Origin: JAENVT01 sp039931555
GTDB taxonomy: Bacteria > Actinomycetota > Acidimicrobiia > Acidimicrobiales > Ilumatobacteraceae
Assembly (NCBI GenBank): GCA_039931555.1
Contig: JBDTRP010000074.1
Coordinates: forward strand, 1 to 64,000
Direction: 5' to 3'
Length of the DNA: 64,000 bases
The notes below the pieces were generated by a model, which made no database searches, had not been told where the DNA came from, and saw nothing but the letters and a program-made list of their open reading frames with translations. The translations under genes and the position numbers were made by a program. Of this stretch, positions 39,790 through 48,258 are shown piece by piece (within the stretch, counting starts at the first letter, position 1; each line of letters begins with the position of its first letter).

Positions 39790-40578
39790 ATGTTCAAAGC
39801 GTTCAAGAAGTGGTGGAAGTACCTCGGCGCCAAACTCAACCGGAACTTCGAGAGTCGTGCTGACCCCGCCGTGCAGTTGGAGCAAGCCCTTGCCGAAGCG
39901 CAGGCGCAGCACCGCCGGTTGAAGGAGCAGGCCGCCAACGTCATCGCCAACCAGAAGCAGAGCGAACTGCGGCTCAACAGCAAGATGGCCGAGCTCGAGA
40001 AGCTCAACGCCAATGCCCGCCAGGCGTTGATGATGGCGTCGGATGCTCAGAAAGCCGGCGATGCAGCGAAGGCAGCACAGTACAACGGCGCCGCCGAGAC
40101 CATCGCCAACCAGTTGATCCAGGTCGAAAAAGACGTCGAGGGCCTGAAGACGATGGTGCTCGAGTCGGCCAAAGCATCGGATCAAGCCAAGGCAGCCGTG
40201 CAGCAGAACAGCCGAATCCTGCAGCAGAAGCTTGCCGACAAGAACAAGCTGTTGTCGCAGCTCGAGCAGGCCAAGATGCAAGAAGAGATGAACAAGGCGA
40301 TGTCGCAGCTGCAAGAGACCGTCGGCGACGACGTGCCGACGCTCAACGAGGTACAGCAGAAGATCGAAGCGCGCTACGTCAAAGCCAAGGCATCGTCGGA
40401 GCTGCAAGAGTCCTCGGTCGAGTCGCGCATCCTCGAGGTCGAACAAGCCACTGCCAATGTCGAAGCCCACAGCCGACTGAGCGAGCTGCGTACCGAGTTG
40501 GGGCTCGACAGTCCATCCGAGACCCCTGCCGTCGCCGCGGCACCGGCCGCAGAGCAGCCGAAGCCGGCTGCGGGCTGA
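39790..40578 (+). CDS. PspA/IM30 family protein
   Basis: A 262-residue ESCRT-III-like PspA/IM30 protein, expected to coat and stabilise the cytoplasmic membrane under stress. It begins with an amphipathic segment (MFKAFKKWWKYLGAKLN), then has long coiled-coil helices (PAVQLEQALAEAQAQHRRLKEQ; EKDVEGLKTMVLESAKASDQ; ADKNKLLSQLEQAKMQEEM). The C-terminus is Ala/Pro-rich. A -10 box overlapping the murJ stop suggests its own leaderless transcript. Confidence 0.85.
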   Translation: MFKAFKKWWKYLGAKLNRNFESRADPAVQLEQALAEAQAQHRRLKEQAANVIANQKQSELRLNSKMAELEKLNANARQALMMASDAQKAGDAAKAAQYNGAAETIANQLIQVEKDVEGLKTMVLESAKASDQAKAAVQQNSRILQQKLADKNKLLSQLEQAKMQEEMNKAMSQLQETVGDDVPTLNEVQQKIEARYVKAKASSELQESSVESRILEVEQATANVEAHSRLSELRTELGLDSPSETPAVAAAPAAEQPKPAAG

Positions 40579-40591
40579 CCGAGTCGCTCGA

Positions 40592-41677
40592 CTACGTCAG
40601 CAACACGAGGTCGTCGCGGTGGATGACCTCGTGGGCCACATCTGAGGGAAGGTCGCTGGTGCGCTTGCCGATGATGCCGCGCAAGGTGGCGGCATCGGAC
40701 AGGACCATGCCGCGGGCGACGAGGGCATTGGCCGTGTCGCGCACCTCGACGACGTCTCCTTCGTCGAAGTGCCCGGTGACCGCAGTGACGCCGGCCGGCA
40801 GCAGCGACGTGCCCCGCTCGACCAGGGCGCGGCGAGCGCCATCGTCGACGCTGACGACACCATCGACCTGACTGGCGAAGCCGATCCACAGCTTGCGTGC
40901 CGCAACCCGGCGCACGCTCGGTTGAAAGGTGGTGCCCACCAGCGCGCCGGCGGCCGCGTCGACCAGCACGTTGGCTTGATCAGCCGAGGCGATGACTGCG
41001 CGGGTGCCCGACCACGAGGCCATCTTGGCCGCGGCCAACTTCGAGGCCATGCCACCGCTGCCACGCCCGGATCCGGTGGTACCCGCTGCGACGGTCAAGA
41101 GCGGATCGTCGGCGAGCACCTCGCTGATCAGCTCGGCTGTGGCATTGGTGCGTGGGTCGGCCGTGAAGAGTCCGTTCGTGTCGGTGAGCAACACCAGCAG
41201 ATCGGCGTTCACGTTGTGGGCGACGAGCGCGGCGATCCGATCGTTGTCGCCGTAGCGCAGCTCGTGACTGGCGACCGCGTCGTTCTCGTTGATGATCGGG
41301 ATGCAGCCGAGCTCGATCAGGCGCAACAGCGTCTGGCGGGCGTGGAGGTACTGACGACGGTCGACGAAGTCGTTGGGCACGAGCAGCACCTGCGCGGCAA
41401 CCAGACCGTGCCGGGCGAGCGAGCGGTTGTAGGTGCCCATCAGCCGGCTCTGCCCTGCGGCGGAGATCGCCTGCAGGGTCGGCATGTCGGTCGGCCGCGC
41501 CGACATCCCCAACGCGGCGATGCCTGCCGACACGGCTCCCGACGAAACCAGCACCACTTCGTGCCCGCCGATTCGCAGCGCGGCGAGTTGATCGCACAGC
41601 GAGTCGACGACGGCTTCGTCGATCACTCCGAGCGCATCGGTGATCGACGATGTGCCGATCTTGGCCACGAGCCGCAC
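40592..41677 (-). CDS. proB: glutamate 5-kinase
   Basis: ProB phosphorylates glutamate, the first step of proline synthesis. It has 361 residues: an amino-acid-kinase domain (LVAKIGTSSITD, VVLVSSGAVSAGI, IPIINENDAVASHEL, RYGDNDRIAALVAH, LLVLLTDTNGLFTADP, GTTGSGRGSGGMASKLAAAK) and a C-terminal PUA domain from about residue 270 (ALVERGTSLLPAGVTAVTG). The GTG start directly follows the obg stop (TGA-GTG, no gap), so the genes are coupled, an arrangement common in actinobacteria. Confidence 0.95.
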   Translation of the reverse strand: MRLVAKIGTSSITDALGVIDEAVVDSLCDQLAALRIGGHEVVLVSSGAVSAGIAALGMSARPTDMPTLQAISAAGQSRLMGTYNRSLARHGLVAAQVLLVPNDFVDRRQYLHARQTLLRLIELGCIPIINENDAVASHELRYGDNDRIAALVAHNVNADLLVLLTDTNGLFTADPRTNATAELISEVLADDPLLTVAAGTTGSGRGSGGMASKLAAAKMASWSGTRAVIASADQANVLVDAAAGALVGTTFQPSVRRVAARKLWIGFASQVDGVVSVDDGARRALVERGTSLLPAGVTAVTGHFDEGDVVEVRDTANALVARGMVLSDAATLRGIIGKRTSDLPSDVAHEVIHRDDLVLLT

Positions 41678-42916
41678 TCAGGCCTCCTGCTGGTACTCGA
41701 AGCTGAAGCCGGCAACCCAGATGATGTCGCCGTCCTGTGCTCCGGCGCGCGTCAGGATCCTCGGGACCCCCAGCCGCTTCATCTGGTAGTCGATGTACGA
41801 CAACGCCTCTGGCGTGGTGACGTCGTTGAGCGCCACGACCCGCTCGACCTGGCGGCCGATGAGGCGAAACTCGTGTTCGCCGATTCGCTCGACGCGCCCA
41901 CCGTCGGCCTCGGGGCGGATGATCACGATGCCCGGCTTCACTGGCTGTTCGCTGCGGGCCTCGTGCACCAGCGACGCCAGTTGCCCGACCAGTTCGCGCA
42001 CACCCTCGCCGGCGACAGCCGAGATTCGCAGACCGTCCCAGTCGGCTACGGCGATGTCGGCCTTGGTGCCCACGACCACGCGTGGGCGTTCGAGCAACTC
42101 GGGGCGGTACTCACCCAACTCGTGCAGCAGGATGCGCTCCTGCTCGTCGGGCGACACCTCGTCGACCGCAGCGAGATCGAGCATGACGCACAACACGCGG
42201 GCGCGTTCGATGTGCCGCAGGAACTGGTGGCCGAGGCCCTTGCCCTCGCTGGCGCCCTCGATCAGGCCGGGGATGTCGGCGACGACGAAGTCGGTGTGGT
42301 CGTCGATCTTCACCACACCGAGATTCGGTTCGAGCGTCGTGAACGGGTAGTCGGCGATCTTCGGCTTCGCCGCACTGACGACACTGATCAGCGTGCTCTT
42401 GCCGACGTTGGGGAACCCGACCAACGCCACGTCGGCCATCAGCTTCAATTCGAGCTTCAGCCACACGTCCTGGCCGTGTTCGCCCTGCTCGGCGAAGGTC
42501 GGTGCCCGGCGCTTGTTCGACCAGAACTTGGCGTTGCCTCGACCCCCGCGTCCACCGGCCGAGCACAGCCAGCGATCGCCGTGGTTGGCCAGGTCGGCGA
42601 GCAGTTCGCCGGTGTACAAGTCAGTGGCAACTGTTCCCTCCGGGACCGCAACCTCCAAGCCTTCGCCCCGCTTGCCGTGTTGGTCCTTGCCCTTGCCGTG
42701 CACGCCGTCCTTGGCGCGACGGTGCGGATGGTCGCGGAAGGCAAGCAGCGATGCCACGTTGCGGTCGGCGACCAACCAGACGTCGCCTCCTTTGCCGCCG
42801 TCGCCGCCGTTCGGTCCGCCGAACGCCTCGGGGCCCTCGCGGCGGAACGACGAACAGCCGGCGCCGCCATCCCCACCGCGTACGTTCAGTTGCGCTTCAT
42901 CGACAAACCCGCTCAT
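41678..42916 (-). CDS. obg: GTPase Obg/CgtA
   Basis: An essential-type ribosome-associated GTPase of 412 residues. The N-terminal glycine-rich Obg domain (VDEAQLNVRGGDGGAGCSSF, GGPNGGDGGKGGDVWL) is followed by the G domain with G1 GFPNVGKSTL (about 166), DIPGLIEGASEGKGLGHQFL, G4 GTKAD and G5 ISA. A C-terminal OCT domain begins near residue 335 (RPEADGGRVERIGEHEFRLIG). ATG 42916 begins the conserved N-terminus; TAGCCT ends 11 nt upstream, so the leader is at most a few bases. It is divergent from the HD-domain gene. Confidence 0.95.
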   Translation of the reverse strand: MSGFVDEAQLNVRGGDGGAGCSSFRREGPEAFGGPNGGDGGKGGDVWLVADRNVASLLAFRDHPHRRAKDGVHGKGKDQHGKRGEGLEVAVPEGTVATDLYTGELLADLANHGDRWLCSAGGRGGRGNAKFWSNKRRAPTFAEQGEHGQDVWLKLELKLMADVALVGFPNVGKSTLISVVSAAKPKIADYPFTTLEPNLGVVKIDDHTDFVVADIPGLIEGASEGKGLGHQFLRHIERARVLCVMLDLAAVDEVSPDEQERILLHELGEYRPELLERPRVVVGTKADIAVADWDGLRISAVAGEGVRELVGQLASLVHEARSEQPVKPGIVIIRPEADGGRVERIGEHEFRLIGRQVERVVALNDVTTPEALSYIDYQMKRLGVPRILTRAGAQDGDIIWVAGFSFEYQQEA

Positions 42917-42927
42917 AGGACCACTTG

Positions 42928-42933
42928 AGGCTA
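42928..42933 (-). promoter_or_regulatory. -10 box of obg-proB
   Basis: TAGCCT on the minus strand, 11 nt before ATG 42916. Confidence 0.4.
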
Positions 42934-42969
42934 TCTGGGGATGCCGACGGCCGAGCCGAGCTTGTTGGG

Positions 42970-42975
42970 TACCCT
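42970..42975 (+). promoter_or_regulatory. -10 box, leaderless start of HD-domain gene
   Basis: TACCCT, 6 nt before ATG 42982. Confidence 0.45.
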
Positions 42976-42981
42976 GGGCTG

Positions 42982-44103
42982 ATGGCCGAGTTGGGCGAAC
43001 GAGCAGAGCGGTGGGCGTCGACCATGCATGGGCATGCCGACGGCAGCGTGGCATTCGCCCATGCCGACTCCTGCGCCAGCAGCGGGTCGTCGTCGCTGGT
43101 GTCTCGTGAACAGCGCGAGGACGCCGAGGACGAATCACTCGCCCGACTGGCGACTCGGGCGGTCGGCGCCGGACAGCGAGTGGTCGAGGAGGCGCCGGAT
43201 CCATGGCGAACGTGCTTCGAACGCGACCGCGACCGCATCCTCCACGCCAGTGCGTTCCGGCGCCTGGCCGGAAAGACCCAGGTCTTCGTCTTCCCCGACG
43301 ACCATCAGCGCACCCGGTTGACGCATGCGCTCGAGGTTGCCCAGGTCGCCACCTCCGTCGCCAGGGCTCTCGGGCTCAACGTGGCACTGACGGAAGCGAT
43401 CGCGCTGGGTCACGACTGTGGCCACGGGCCCGGTGGTCATGCGAGCGAGGATGCACTGACTCCCTTCGTCGAGGGCGGCTACGACCACGCAGTTTGGGGA
43501 GCCGACGTCACGTTGACTCCACTCAACCTGTGCACCGAGACGCTCGACGGGATCCGCAACCACTCGTGGTCGCGTCCGGCTCCGGCTACGCCCGAGGGTG
43601 AGGTCGTCAGCTGGGCCGACCGCATCGCCTACGTCTGCCACGACTTCGAGGACGCCGTCGACGCCGGGATCGTCACGCCCGAGGCCCTCCCAGACATCGT
43701 TCGTGCCCGGTGCGGCGAGCGACGCAGCCACCAACTCGGGGCGTTCATCACCGGCATGATCCGAGCGACCGGGCAGATCGGCCAGATCGGGATGACGGCC
43801 GACGCCGCCGAGGCGCTGGCCGCCTTCCGCAAGTTCAACTACGACAACGTGTACCTGCGACCCGCGTCGCAAGCACAGGCACAATCCGTGATCTCCCTGC
43901 TACAGGCCCTGGTCGAGCATTACGCGAAGCATCCACAGTTGCTGCCCGACGACGTCGATGCCCAGCCCGACAGCGCCGCGGCCCTGCACGAATCGGTCGC
44001 CTACGTCGGCGGGATGACCGATCGGTTCGCCTGCCGCCAAGCCGTGGCGTTGCTCGGCTGGGACACCGCGCGTCTGCCACAAGGCATCGACACCCACCTC
44101 TAA
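42982..44103 (+). CDS. deoxyguanosinetriphosphate triphosphohydrolase-like HD protein
   Basis: A 373-residue dNTP triphosphohydrolase-like protein (dGTPase family) that would cleave dNTPs to nucleoside and tripolyphosphate. ILHASAFRRLAGKTQVF and TRLTHALEVAQVA are family hallmarks. The HD motif is GHDCGHGPGGHASEDAL, where most relatives have HDLGHPPFGHAGE. The final metal-binding Asp is in WADRIAYVCHDFEDA. The first 60 residues are Ser/Ala/Glu-rich and divergent. ATG 42982 is selected over an in-frame upstream GTG region because of the -10 box. Confidence 0.85.
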   Translation: MAELGERAERWASTMHGHADGSVAFAHADSCASSGSSSLVSREQREDAEDESLARLATRAVGAGQRVVEEAPDPWRTCFERDRDRILHASAFRRLAGKTQVFVFPDDHQRTRLTHALEVAQVATSVARALGLNVALTEAIALGHDCGHGPGGHASEDALTPFVEGGYDHAVWGADVTLTPLNLCTETLDGIRNHSWSRPAPATPEGEVVSWADRIAYVCHDFEDAVDAGIVTPEALPDIVRARCGERRSHQLGAFITGMIRATGQIGQIGMTADAAEALAAFRKFNYDNVYLRPASQAQAQSVISLLQALVEHYAKHPQLLPDDVDAQPDSAAALHESVAYVGGMTDRFACRQAVALLGWDTARLPQGIDTHL

Positions 44104-44120
44104 CCGCGCCCCAACACGCA

Positions 44121-44126
44121 TAGCAT
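44121..44126 (+). promoter_or_regulatory. -10 box, leaderless start of amidohydrolase gene
   Basis: TAGCAT, 6 nt before ATG 44133. Confidence 0.45.
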
Positions 44127-44132
44127 GCGCCG

Positions 44133-45353
44133 ATGACTCGTGTTGTGATTCGTGGTGGCCAGGTGTTCGACAGCATCGGCGGTACCGCCTCGATTGCCGA
44201 TGTAGCGATAGAGGGTGGCCGCATCGTCGATGTCGGCACGGCGCTCGACGGCGACGATGCCATCGACGCCACCGGCAACGCCGTGTACCCAGGTTTCATC
44301 GACAGTCACGTGCACTTCATGGTCGACGGTGACCTCGACCCGATGTCGTCGGTCCACACACCGTTCTCGATGAACTTCTACCTCGCCGCGGAGCGAATGG
44401 CTCGCACGCTCGCCGCCGGCGTGACAACCGTACGGGAAGCAGGTGGCAGCGACCTCGGGGTCAAGACGGCCCAGCAGCGGGGGATCGTCCCTGGCCCCGA
44501 CATGCAGATCTCGATCACGATCCTCAGCCAGACCGGCGGACACGGCGACTCGTGGCAGCCATGCGGCGCACACATGCCCAGCATCATCGGCGTCCAGCAT
44601 CCCGGCAAGCCGCACAACATCGTCGACGGCCCCGAGGAGATGCGCAAGAAGGTCCGCGAACTGATCCGCGCCGGCGCCGACGTGATCAAGGTCTGCACCA
44701 GCGGCGGCGTGTTGTCACCTCGTGACGATCCGCGGCACGGCCACTACCGTGACGACGAACTCGATGTCCTGGTGGCCGAGGCCAACGCTGCGGGCAAGTG
44801 GGTCATGGCCCACGCCCAGGCAACCGAAGGCATCAAGTCCGCGGTGCGAGCCGGGATCCGTTCGATCGAGCACGGCATCTACCTCGACGACGAGGCCATC
44901 GCGATGATGCTGGAGCGCGGCACGTATCTCGTTCCGACCCTGATCGCTCCGATGGGTGTGCTCGAGGCCGCCGACCGTGGAGTGAAGGTGCCGCAATACG
45001 CGATCGACAAGACCAAGATGGTGATCGAGGTGCACCGGGCGAGCATTCGCCAAGCCATTGCCGCCGGGGTCAAGATTGCCATGGGGACCGACAGCGGCAT
45101 CACTCCTCACGGCCAGAACATGCGCGAGCTCGAGCAGATGGTGGCCTGCGGGATGACACCGGCGCAGGCGATGATCGCATCGACGCGAACCGCCGCCGAG
45201 CTGATGGGTCTTGCCGACGATCGTGGCACCATCGAGGTCGGCAAGCGCGCCGACGTGGTGATCGCCCGGGGTGACGCCCTCGATGTCGATGGCCTCGGTC
45301 AGCGAATCCGAACCGTCATCCAGAACGGGACAGTGGTCTCCGAAAACGACTGA
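44133..45353 (+). CDS. metal-dependent amidohydrolase, Xaa-Pro dipeptidase-like
   Basis: A 406-residue amidohydrolase-superfamily enzyme of the prolidase/arginine-carboxypeptidase-like subgroup. Metal ligands: HxH in GFIDSHVHF (about residues 61-63), the Lys in GADVIKVCTSGGVLS (likely carboxylated, near 187), His in WVMAHAQ and SIEHGIYL, and Asp in KIAMGTDSGITPHG (about 315). The C-terminal composite domain ends with RADVVIARG. It probably hydrolyses a dipeptide or N-acyl amino acid; the exact substrate is unknown. It is transcribed towards rpmA. Confidence 0.88.
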   Translation: MTRVVIRGGQVFDSIGGTASIADVAIEGGRIVDVGTALDGDDAIDATGNAVYPGFIDSHVHFMVDGDLDPMSSVHTPFSMNFYLAAERMARTLAAGVTTVREAGGSDLGVKTAQQRGIVPGPDMQISITILSQTGGHGDSWQPCGAHMPSIIGVQHPGKPHNIVDGPEEMRKKVRELIRAGADVIKVCTSGGVLSPRDDPRHGHYRDDELDVLVAEANAAGKWVMAHAQATEGIKSAVRAGIRSIEHGIYLDDEAIAMMLERGTYLVPTLIAPMGVLEAADRGVKVPQYAIDKTKMVIEVHRASIRQAIAAGVKIAMGTDSGITPHGQNMRELEQMVACGMTPAQAMIASTRTAAELMGLADDRGTIEVGKRADVVIARGDALDVDGLGQRIRTVIQNGTVVSEND

Positions 45354-45391
45354 AGCCCGGCCTCAGCGGGGCAAGTCGTGCGAGGGGTGGG

Positions 45392-45655
45392 TCAGGACGT
45401 GGCTTCGACGGGCTCGACGTCGACGACCTTGCGGCCACCGCGCGTCCCGAACTTCACTGCGCCCTCGGTGAGCGCGAACAGCGTGTCGTCGCCACCGATG
45501 CCGACGTTGCGGCCGGGGTGGAACTTCGTGCCACGCTGACGAACGATGATCGTGCCGGCGTGGATCTTGCTGCCACCGAAGACCTTCACACCAAGGCGCT
45601 GTGCGTTGGAGTCGCGCCCGTTGCGGGTTGACCCGCCACCTTTGGTCTTTGACAT
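45392..45655 (-). CDS. rpmA: 50S ribosomal protein L27
   Basis: Bacterial L27 of 87 residues, located at the peptidyl-transferase centre. It starts MSKTKGGGSTRNGRDSNAQR and has the family run GVKVFGGSKIHAGTIIVRQRG and GRNVGIGGDDTLFAL. There is no N-terminal cleavage extension of the Firmicutes type. It lies 6 nt behind rplU, the usual order. Confidence 0.97.
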   Translation of the reverse strand: MSKTKGGGSTRNGRDSNAQRLGVKVFGGSKIHAGTIIVRQRGTKFHPGRNVGIGGDDTLFALTEGAVKFGTRGGRKVVDVEPVEATS

Positions 45656-45661
45656 CGTGGT

Positions 45662-45973
45662 TCAGCCCTTCTTGATCGACGTGATCTCGACGACGTGATA
45701 CTTCTGGCGGTGACCGAAGCGGCGCCGCTGGTTGGTGCGCTTCTTGTAGGTGAAGCCGTCGATCTTCGGGCCCTGAGCCCAGCCGACGACCTTGCCTGTG
45801 ACGGTTGCGCCCGACAGTTGCGCCGGCGTGGCCAGCACGGTGTCACCGTCGACGACCAAAACCGGGGTCAGCGAAACCTCGCTTCCCTGCTCGGCATCGA
45901 GCAGTTCGACGTGGACCTGCTCGCCTTCTGAGACTTTGGCTTGCTTGCCACCGGATGCGATCACTGCGTACAT
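45662..45973 (-). CDS. rplU: 50S ribosomal protein L21
   Basis: L21 of 103 residues, a 23S rRNA-binding protein. The start at ATG 45973 gives the canonical N-terminus MYAVIASGGKQAKVSEG; an ATG two codons upstream (45979) is possible. TAGGAT ends 9 nt before the chosen ATG, but only 3 nt before the other, which supports the shorter form. YKKRTNQRRRFGHRQKYHVV is the typical C-terminal basic region. It follows rne, as in most actinobacteria. Confidence 0.95.
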   Translation of the reverse strand: MYAVIASGGKQAKVSEGEQVHVELLDAEQGSEVSLTPVLVVDGDTVLATPAQLSGATVTGKVVGWAQGPKIDGFTYKKRTNQRRRFGHRQKYHVVEITSIKKG

Positions 45974-45982
45974 AGCCATGCG

Positions 45983-45988
45983 ATCCTA
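45983..45988 (-). promoter_or_regulatory. -10 box upstream of rplU-rpmA
   Basis: TAGGAT on the minus strand, 9 nt before ATG 45973. Confidence 0.4.
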
Positions 45989-46031
45989 TCGGACGAAGAC
46001 GCGACAACAACGGGGCTCGTCAGACCGATTC

Positions 46032-48002
46032 TCATTCGAGCAACGCGTGGTCGATGATGACGCCGCGGCCGTCGCAATTCGGGCATTGATCGGCGAAGTT
46101 GACCAGCAAACCCTCACCGATCCGCTTGCGGGTCATCTCCACGAGACCGAGGTCGGTGATGTCGAAGACCTGTGTGCGGGTCTTGTCGCGAGCGAGGGCG
46201 GAGCGGAAGGCGTCGACCACCTTGCGGCGATTCTCCTTGATCTCCATGTCGATGAAGTCGATCACGACGATGCCGCCGATGTCGCGCAGCCGAAGCTGCT
46301 TGGCGACCTCTTCTGCGGCCTCGAGGTTGTTGCGGAAGACAGTCTCTTCCAGGTTCGACGTCCCGACGTTCTTTCCCGTGTTGACGTCGATCACGGTCAG
46401 TGCTTCGGTGTGCTCGATGATCAACGACCCGCCACTCGGCAGCCACACCTTGCGATCGAGGGCCTTGTGCAGCTGCTCGTGGATGTGCTGACGTTCGTAG
46501 AGCGGCAAGCCCTCGGCCGCCGCGTCGTAGTACTCGATGCGGTCGGCGAGATCGGGGTTGAACGCCGACACGTAGTCGCGCACGTCTTCGAACAGCCGTT
46601 GGTCGTCGATGACCACGCCGCGGTACTCGGCGTTGAACTCCTCACGAATCACCCGCACGGCCAGCTCGGGCTCGCGGTACAGCAAGGTCGGGCTGTTGGC
46701 CTTCTTGGCCTTGGCCTCGATCACGTTCCACTGGTCGAGCAACCGAGTCATGTCGGCGCGCAGCTCGTGCTCGTTGGCGTTCTCGGCGGCGGTGCGCACG
46801 ATCAGGCCGTGCTGTGCCGGCTTGACCCGATCGAGGATGTTGCGCAGACGCTTGCGCACGTCGTCGGGAAGCCGCTTGGAGATGCCGTACGTCTTGGAGT
46901 TGGGGATCAGCACGACGAACCGACCGGGCAGCGACACTTCCTGGGTCAGCCTGGCACCCTTGGCGCTGATCGGGTTCTTGGTGACCTGACAGAGCACCAA
47001 CTGCTTGGGTCGCAGCATCTGCTCGATGCGCATCTGACCCGACTTCTCGACGATGTCCTCCGGGTCGTACTGCACGTCACCGCGATACAACACGGCGTTC
47101 TTCGGCGTGCCGATGTCGACGAACGCGGCCTCCATTCCGGGCAGCACGTTCTGCACCTTGCCGAGGTAGATGTTGCCGTGGATCTGGCTGACGTCGTCGG
47201 CGGGGCGGCTGACGTAGTGCTCGATCAGGTTGCGGCCTTCGAGCACCGCCACCTGCGTCAACGTCGGCCGTACCTGCACGGCCATGAGGTAGCGACCGAT
47301 CGGCCTCCCGTTGCGCTCGCGCCCGCGGCGCCGCTCGATCGTGTCGGCGTCGAGATCGACTTCGAGGCCAGGCGACGCGGGCTTGGGGCCTTTCACTCCG
47401 CGACGGCGCTTCTTCTTGGCCGCGTCGGTTGCCGCCTGGCCGTCGGAGTCGGAACCCGCGGTGGCCGGTTGTGCGGCTCGCTCGGTCTTGGGTTTGTCCG
47501 ACCGCTGACGATCGTTGCGGGTTCGCTCGCCGCGCTGCTGCTGCGGCTTTGCGGCGGCCGGCGTCGGCACTGCCCCCGGAGGCGCCGGACGTGTGTCTCC
47601 GATCTGTGGCTTGCGCACCAGGGCTCGCTCGGCCGCCTCACCGGTTGCACGGCCTTCGGTGATGCGCTTGGGTAACTCCGGGTGATCGTCGCCGATCGTC
47701 GATGCGGCGATGATCGACGACGTGGGTGAGGTGTCGTCGGCGACCAATTCGTCGTCGTCTTCGGCATCATCGTCATCCGCCGAATCATCGCCACCAGCAC
47801 CTGCCGGCTTCTTGCGGTTGCGGCCGCCACGCGACCCTCGGCGGCGCTTCTGCGCCGCGGTGCGTACGGTTGGCTCACCGAGTTCGTCGGTGTCGTCAGC
47901 GCCCGATTCGTTCCCGTTGGGCTCGTGGCCGGCTGGATCGTCCACCTGCGCTGGGGCAGATGAGCCGGCCAGCGACAGCTGATCGTGTTGGTCGTCGGTC
48001 AT
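46032..48002 (-). CDS. rne: ribonuclease E/G
   Basis: An endoribonuclease of 656 residues that processes rRNA and turns over mRNA. The first 215 residues are acidic, Lys/Arg-rich and disordered (GSRGGRNRKKPAGAGGD; SADDDDAEDDDELVADD), as in actinobacterial RNase E. The catalytic core starts with RPTLTQVAVLEGRNLIEHYV, then the S1 domain (NIYLGKVQNVLPGMEAAFVDIG), the DNase I-like part with IDVNTG, and VVIDFIDMEIKENRRKV. The Zn-link CPNCDGRG lies near the C-terminus. ATG 48002 has AAGGGA 8 nt upstream. A 5' leader of up to 250 nt precedes it, compatible with the autoregulation known for this enzyme. Confidence 0.93.
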   Translation of the reverse strand: MTDDQHDQLSLAGSSAPAQVDDPAGHEPNGNESGADDTDELGEPTVRTAAQKRRRGSRGGRNRKKPAGAGGDDSADDDDAEDDDELVADDTSPTSSIIAASTIGDDHPELPKRITEGRATGEAAERALVRKPQIGDTRPAPPGAVPTPAAAKPQQQRGERTRNDRQRSDKPKTERAAQPATAGSDSDGQAATDAAKKKRRRGVKGPKPASPGLEVDLDADTIERRRGRERNGRPIGRYLMAVQVRPTLTQVAVLEGRNLIEHYVSRPADDVSQIHGNIYLGKVQNVLPGMEAAFVDIGTPKNAVLYRGDVQYDPEDIVEKSGQMRIEQMLRPKQLVLCQVTKNPISAKGARLTQEVSLPGRFVVLIPNSKTYGISKRLPDDVRKRLRNILDRVKPAQHGLIVRTAAENANEHELRADMTRLLDQWNVIEAKAKKANSPTLLYREPELAVRVIREEFNAEYRGVVIDDQRLFEDVRDYVSAFNPDLADRIEYYDAAAEGLPLYERQHIHEQLHKALDRKVWLPSGGSLIIEHTEALTVIDVNTGKNVGTSNLEETVFRNNLEAAEEVAKQLRLRDIGGIVVIDFIDMEIKENRRKVVDAFRSALARDKTRTQVFDITDLGLVEMTRKRIGEGLLVNFADQCPNCDGRGVIIDHALLE

Positions 48003-48193
48003 TCGGACATTCCCTTCTCATGCGCCGGCCGCGAGGGCCAGCGCCGCGACGGCCGACGGAGGTGTCTCCAGGTCGGATGGTGTCGCGTTCGATCCATTGA
48101 TTCACGTGGGCGCGCCGCTCAACAGCTCCAACGAGCTGATTTGCGCTCATTTCCGCAACCGTTCGCACGCACGGGCGCGGCCGGGTTGCGACA

Positions 48194-48221
48194 TCGGCCA
48201 AAAAGGACTCATGTTGGCCGA
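48194..48221 (-). terminator. hairpin between rodA and rne
   Basis: TCGGCCAA / TTGGCCGA forms an 8-bp perfect stem with a 12-nt loop, 37 nt past the rodA stop and about 190 nt before rne. It may end the mre-rodA transcript or belong to the rne leader. The rest of the 48003-48258 gap shows nothing else clear. Confidence 0.4.
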
Positions 48222-48258
48222 CAGTCTACCGGACGCAACTCCGACTACCAGGTGATCG

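Noticed and set aside
40769..42928. A 719-codon open frame antisense to proB and obg
   Set aside because: Both genes on the other strand are certain; the frame is rich in Arg, Gly, Val and Asp without motifs.
45792..47675. A 627-codon open frame antisense to rne
   Set aside because: Shadow of the RNase E gene; its sequence shows no domain.
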